Made by a program: the position numbers and the translations under genes. A DNA stretch of 6,040 nucleotides from Chloroflexota bacterium (GTDB taxonomy: Bacteria; Chloroflexota; Anaerolineae; Aggregatilineales; Phototrophicaceae). Shown piece after piece: positions 4,502-6,040 of the stretch. Every line of letters begins with the position of its first letter. Positions within the stretch are counted from its first letter, which is position 1. Under the pieces are notes generated by a model. The model was not told the DNA's origin. It was given only the letters and a program-made list of their open reading frames with translations, and searched no databases. The stretch covers positions 1 through 6,040 of the forward strand of contig QGUR01000284.1 in the NCBI GenBank assembly GCA_003242205.1, written 5' to 3'.

Positions 4502-5962
4502 ATGCTAAAGATACGATTTACGCTCGGACTGTGTCTCCTGTTATTGCTCACCGTTGTCGCCCCGGCCTCCGCGCAGGACGGCAATGTGCTGGTCATGGCC
4601 CGCGCCGCCGACGCGACCGGCCTCGACCCGCACACGCAGACGGCGTTCGCCTCCTTCCGCCTGCTGGAACTCATCTACGAGCCGCTGGTCACGCTTGACG
4701 CCGACCTGAACGTCGTACCCGCGCTGGCTGAAAGCTGGGAGTTCTCCGAAGACGCGATGACGCTCACCTTCCACCTGCGTGAAGGCGTCACCTTCCACGA
4801 CGGCTCGGAGATGGACGCCGAAGACGTGCGCGCGTCGTTCGAGCGCATTCTGAACGAAGAGACCGGCGCGGCGGCGCGGGCCAACTACCTGTCGATTGAG
4901 TCGATTGACACGCCCGACCCGCTGACCGTCGTCTTCAACCTGTCCGAGCCGGACGTGCCGCTGCTGAGTTCGATGGCAACGACCAACGCCGCCATTGTGT
5001 CGGCAGACGACATCGAAAACGGCACGGTTGGCACTCAGGCCAACGGCACGGGGCCGTTCGTGCTGGAAAGCTGGACGCCCGAAGAACAGACCATCCTGCG
5101 CGCCAATGAAAACTGGTGGGGCGAAGGCCCGTTCGTGGACGGCATCGAAATCCGCATCATCCCCGATGAAACGTCCATTCTGGCAGCCCTGCGCGCCGGC
5201 ACGATCGACTTTGCGCTGCTCAACGATCCGTTGGTCGCCACGCTGCTGATCGACGACGAGAACATCATTCTGAACCGCGCCCCGGCGATTGCTTACCACG
5301 TGTTACAGTTGAACGCGCAGCGCGAACCGCTGAACATTCTCGAAGTCCGGCAGGCGATTTCTTGCGCCATCGACCGTCAGGAAGTGGTCGACACCGCCGC
5401 TCTCGGTGAAGGCGAAGTCACCGGCCCGCTGACGATCCCGGCCTACCAGTTGCCGCTGGAAGAATTCTTCTGCTATGAGAAGGACCTCGATCTGGCGCGC
5501 GAGCTGATGGCGCAGGCAGGGATGGAAGACGGCTTCACGCTCAAGGTGATCGCTGCCAGCGACGAGCCGCCGACCGCGCTGGCCGAAGCGCAGAGCATTC
5601 AGGCGCAGCTTGCCGATATCAACATCAACGTTGAAATCGAATCGCTGGAACTGAGCGTCTACGTCGACCGCTGGCTGGCTGCCGACTTCGACGCAGCGGT
5701 GGCGCTCAACGGCGGTCGGCCCGACCCGTACACGATGTACGTGCGTTACTGGACCAGCGACGGCAACCTCAATAAGGTTGCGGGCTACAGCGACGAGAAG
5801 CTCGATGAATTGATGGCGCGGGGCCGTGTCGAAACCGACCCCGAAGCGCGTTTCGAAATCTTTGCCGAGTTCCAGCGTCATCTCGTGGAGATGGCCCCGT
5901 GGGTGTGGCTGTATGTCAGCCCCGAATACACGGCGCAGCAGCCCTACGTCTGTCTCTTATAA
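4502..5962 (+). CDS. ABC transporter family 5 solute-binding protein, 3' end missing
   Basis: Extracellular binding protein of the oligopeptide/dipeptide/nickel group (SBP_bac_5, DppA/OppA-like), which delivers solute to an ABC importer. Residues 1-24 are a Sec signal peptide: basic start (MLKIR), a Leu-rich core, then PASA with likely cleavage before Gln25. Cys11 lies within the core without a lipobox, so a lipoprotein is unlikely. Seen next: the family signature from ALAESWEFS to FHDG and AEDV (residues 74-109), GTGPF (182-186), RAGTIDFALLNDP (231-243), VRQAISCAIDRQE (282-294) and YWTSDGN (416-422). Two lone cysteines, 288 and 324, could form a disulfide (speculative). The real protein stops being readable at about residue 482: the final Cys-Leu-Leu-stop is encoded by adapter sequence starting at 5950. 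Roughly 20-60 residues are probably lost. The ligand is unknown; peptides are the default guess. Permease genes would be expected downstream. Confidence 0.93.
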   Translation: MLKIRFTLGLCLLLLLTVVAPASAQDGNVLVMARAADATGLDPHTQTAFASFRLLELIYEPLVTLDADLNVVPALAESWEFSEDAMTLTFHLREGVTFHDGSEMDAEDVRASFERILNEETGAAARANYLSIESIDTPDPLTVVFNLSEPDVPLLSSMATTNAAIVSADDIENGTVGTQANGTGPFVLESWTPEEQTILRANENWWGEGPFVDGIEIRIIPDETSILAALRAGTIDFALLNDPLVATLLIDDENIILNRAPAIAYHVLQLNAQREPLNILEVRQAISCAIDRQEVVDTAALGEGEVTGPLTIPAYQLPLEEFFCYEKDLDLARELMAQAGMEDGFTLKVIAASDEPPTALAEAQSIQAQLADININVEIESLELSVYVDRWLAADFDAAVALNGGRPDPYTMYVRYWTSDGNLNKVAGYSDEKLDELMARGRVETDPEARFEIFAEFQRHLVEMAPWVWLYVSPEYTAQQPYVCLL

Positions 5963-6040
5963 CAATCTCGGGGCCAAGGAGCGGGACTCAAATGCCGATT
6001 GACGTCTGTTCTTGCAAAAAACAAAAACATCACAACGAAT
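5950..6040. other. Sequencing adapter read-through at contig end (not genomic)
   Basis: CTGTCTCTTATA at 5950-5961 equals the first 12 bases of the reversed Tn5/Nextera mosaic end (CTGTCTCTTATACACATCT). What follows resembles the rest of a Nextera i7 read-through in order, with errors: ATCTCGGGGCC for ATCTCCGAGCCC, then ATGCCG ... GTCTGTTCTTGC for the P7 end ATGCCGTCTTCTGCTTG, then an A-rich tail (from 5996 onward) as produced when a read runs off the insert. The A-rich, noisy composition also contrasts sharply with the GC-rich genes. Confidence 0.88.

Noticed and set aside
4532..4534. Lipoprotein attachment at Cys11 of the solute-binding protein
   Set aside because: The residue before the Cys is Leu, not Gly/Ala/Ser, and a run of Leu follows, so it is part of the hydrophobic core; PASA just after looks like a normal signal peptidase I site.
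4541..5881. Long minus-strand frames opposite the solute-binding protein gene
   Set aside because: Antisense shadows rich in Arg/Val/Gly without domain features; the + strand has a signal peptide and family 5 signatures.
5962..6040. AT-rich intergenic region or promoter after the solute-binding protein
   Set aside because: The composition and order of motifs match adapter read-through and a poly-A run-off tail.

Overview
This is a GC-rich bacterial contig fragment. Every intact gene reads on the + strand except one small nuclease-like gene. The most likely source is a member of the Chloroflexota (Anaerolineae-like). That rests on the style of the MFS and substrate-binding proteins, on the C-rich palindromic intergenic repeats, and on a DUF559 gene sitting among those repeats. 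It is an inference without a marker gene, so hold it loosely.

Layout: (1) 1-324, the C-terminal end of a dihydrolipoamide succinyltransferase (SucB, 2-oxoglutarate dehydrogenase E2). (2) About 334 or 415 to 1545, an MFS transporter whose true start is probably upstream of the first standard start codon. (3) 1544-2351, an accessory island: palindromic repeat element A, a minus-strand DUF559 gene (Vsr-like nuclease fold), then repeat element B. (4) 2424-4111, anmK (anhydro-N-acetylmuramic acid kinase, peptidoglycan recycling) overlapping a GNAT acetyltransferase; this looks like a two-gene operon. (5) 4110-4416, repeat element C. (6) 4502 to about 5949, a secreted family 5 (oligopeptide/dipeptide-type) ABC transporter solute-binding protein, cut off by the contig end. 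(7) About 5950-6040, which is not genomic: it matches degraded Illumina/Nextera adapter read-through.

The most interesting content is the repeat family. Elements A (142 bp), B (256 bp) and C (306 bp) share the same inverted ends (GAACCTCAYCCCC ... GGGGTGAGGTTC), two internal hairpins and a conserved linker. They differ by modules that are present, missing or inverted. A 56-nt hairpin module in B appears in C as its reverse complement with 2 differences. The ends of A and C supply or overlap the stop codons of three neighbouring genes. Because the DUF559 gene lies exactly between A and B, and its last codons are inside A, a nuclease/palindrome partnership (analogous to RAYT/REP) is a reasonable hypothesis, but it is not shown by this window.

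The housekeeping genes have no obvious single pathway. They cover central carbon metabolism (SucB), efflux or uptake (MFS), cell-wall recycling (AnmK) and peptide or other solute uptake (the binding protein). Murein recycling and peptide uptake could be loosely linked.
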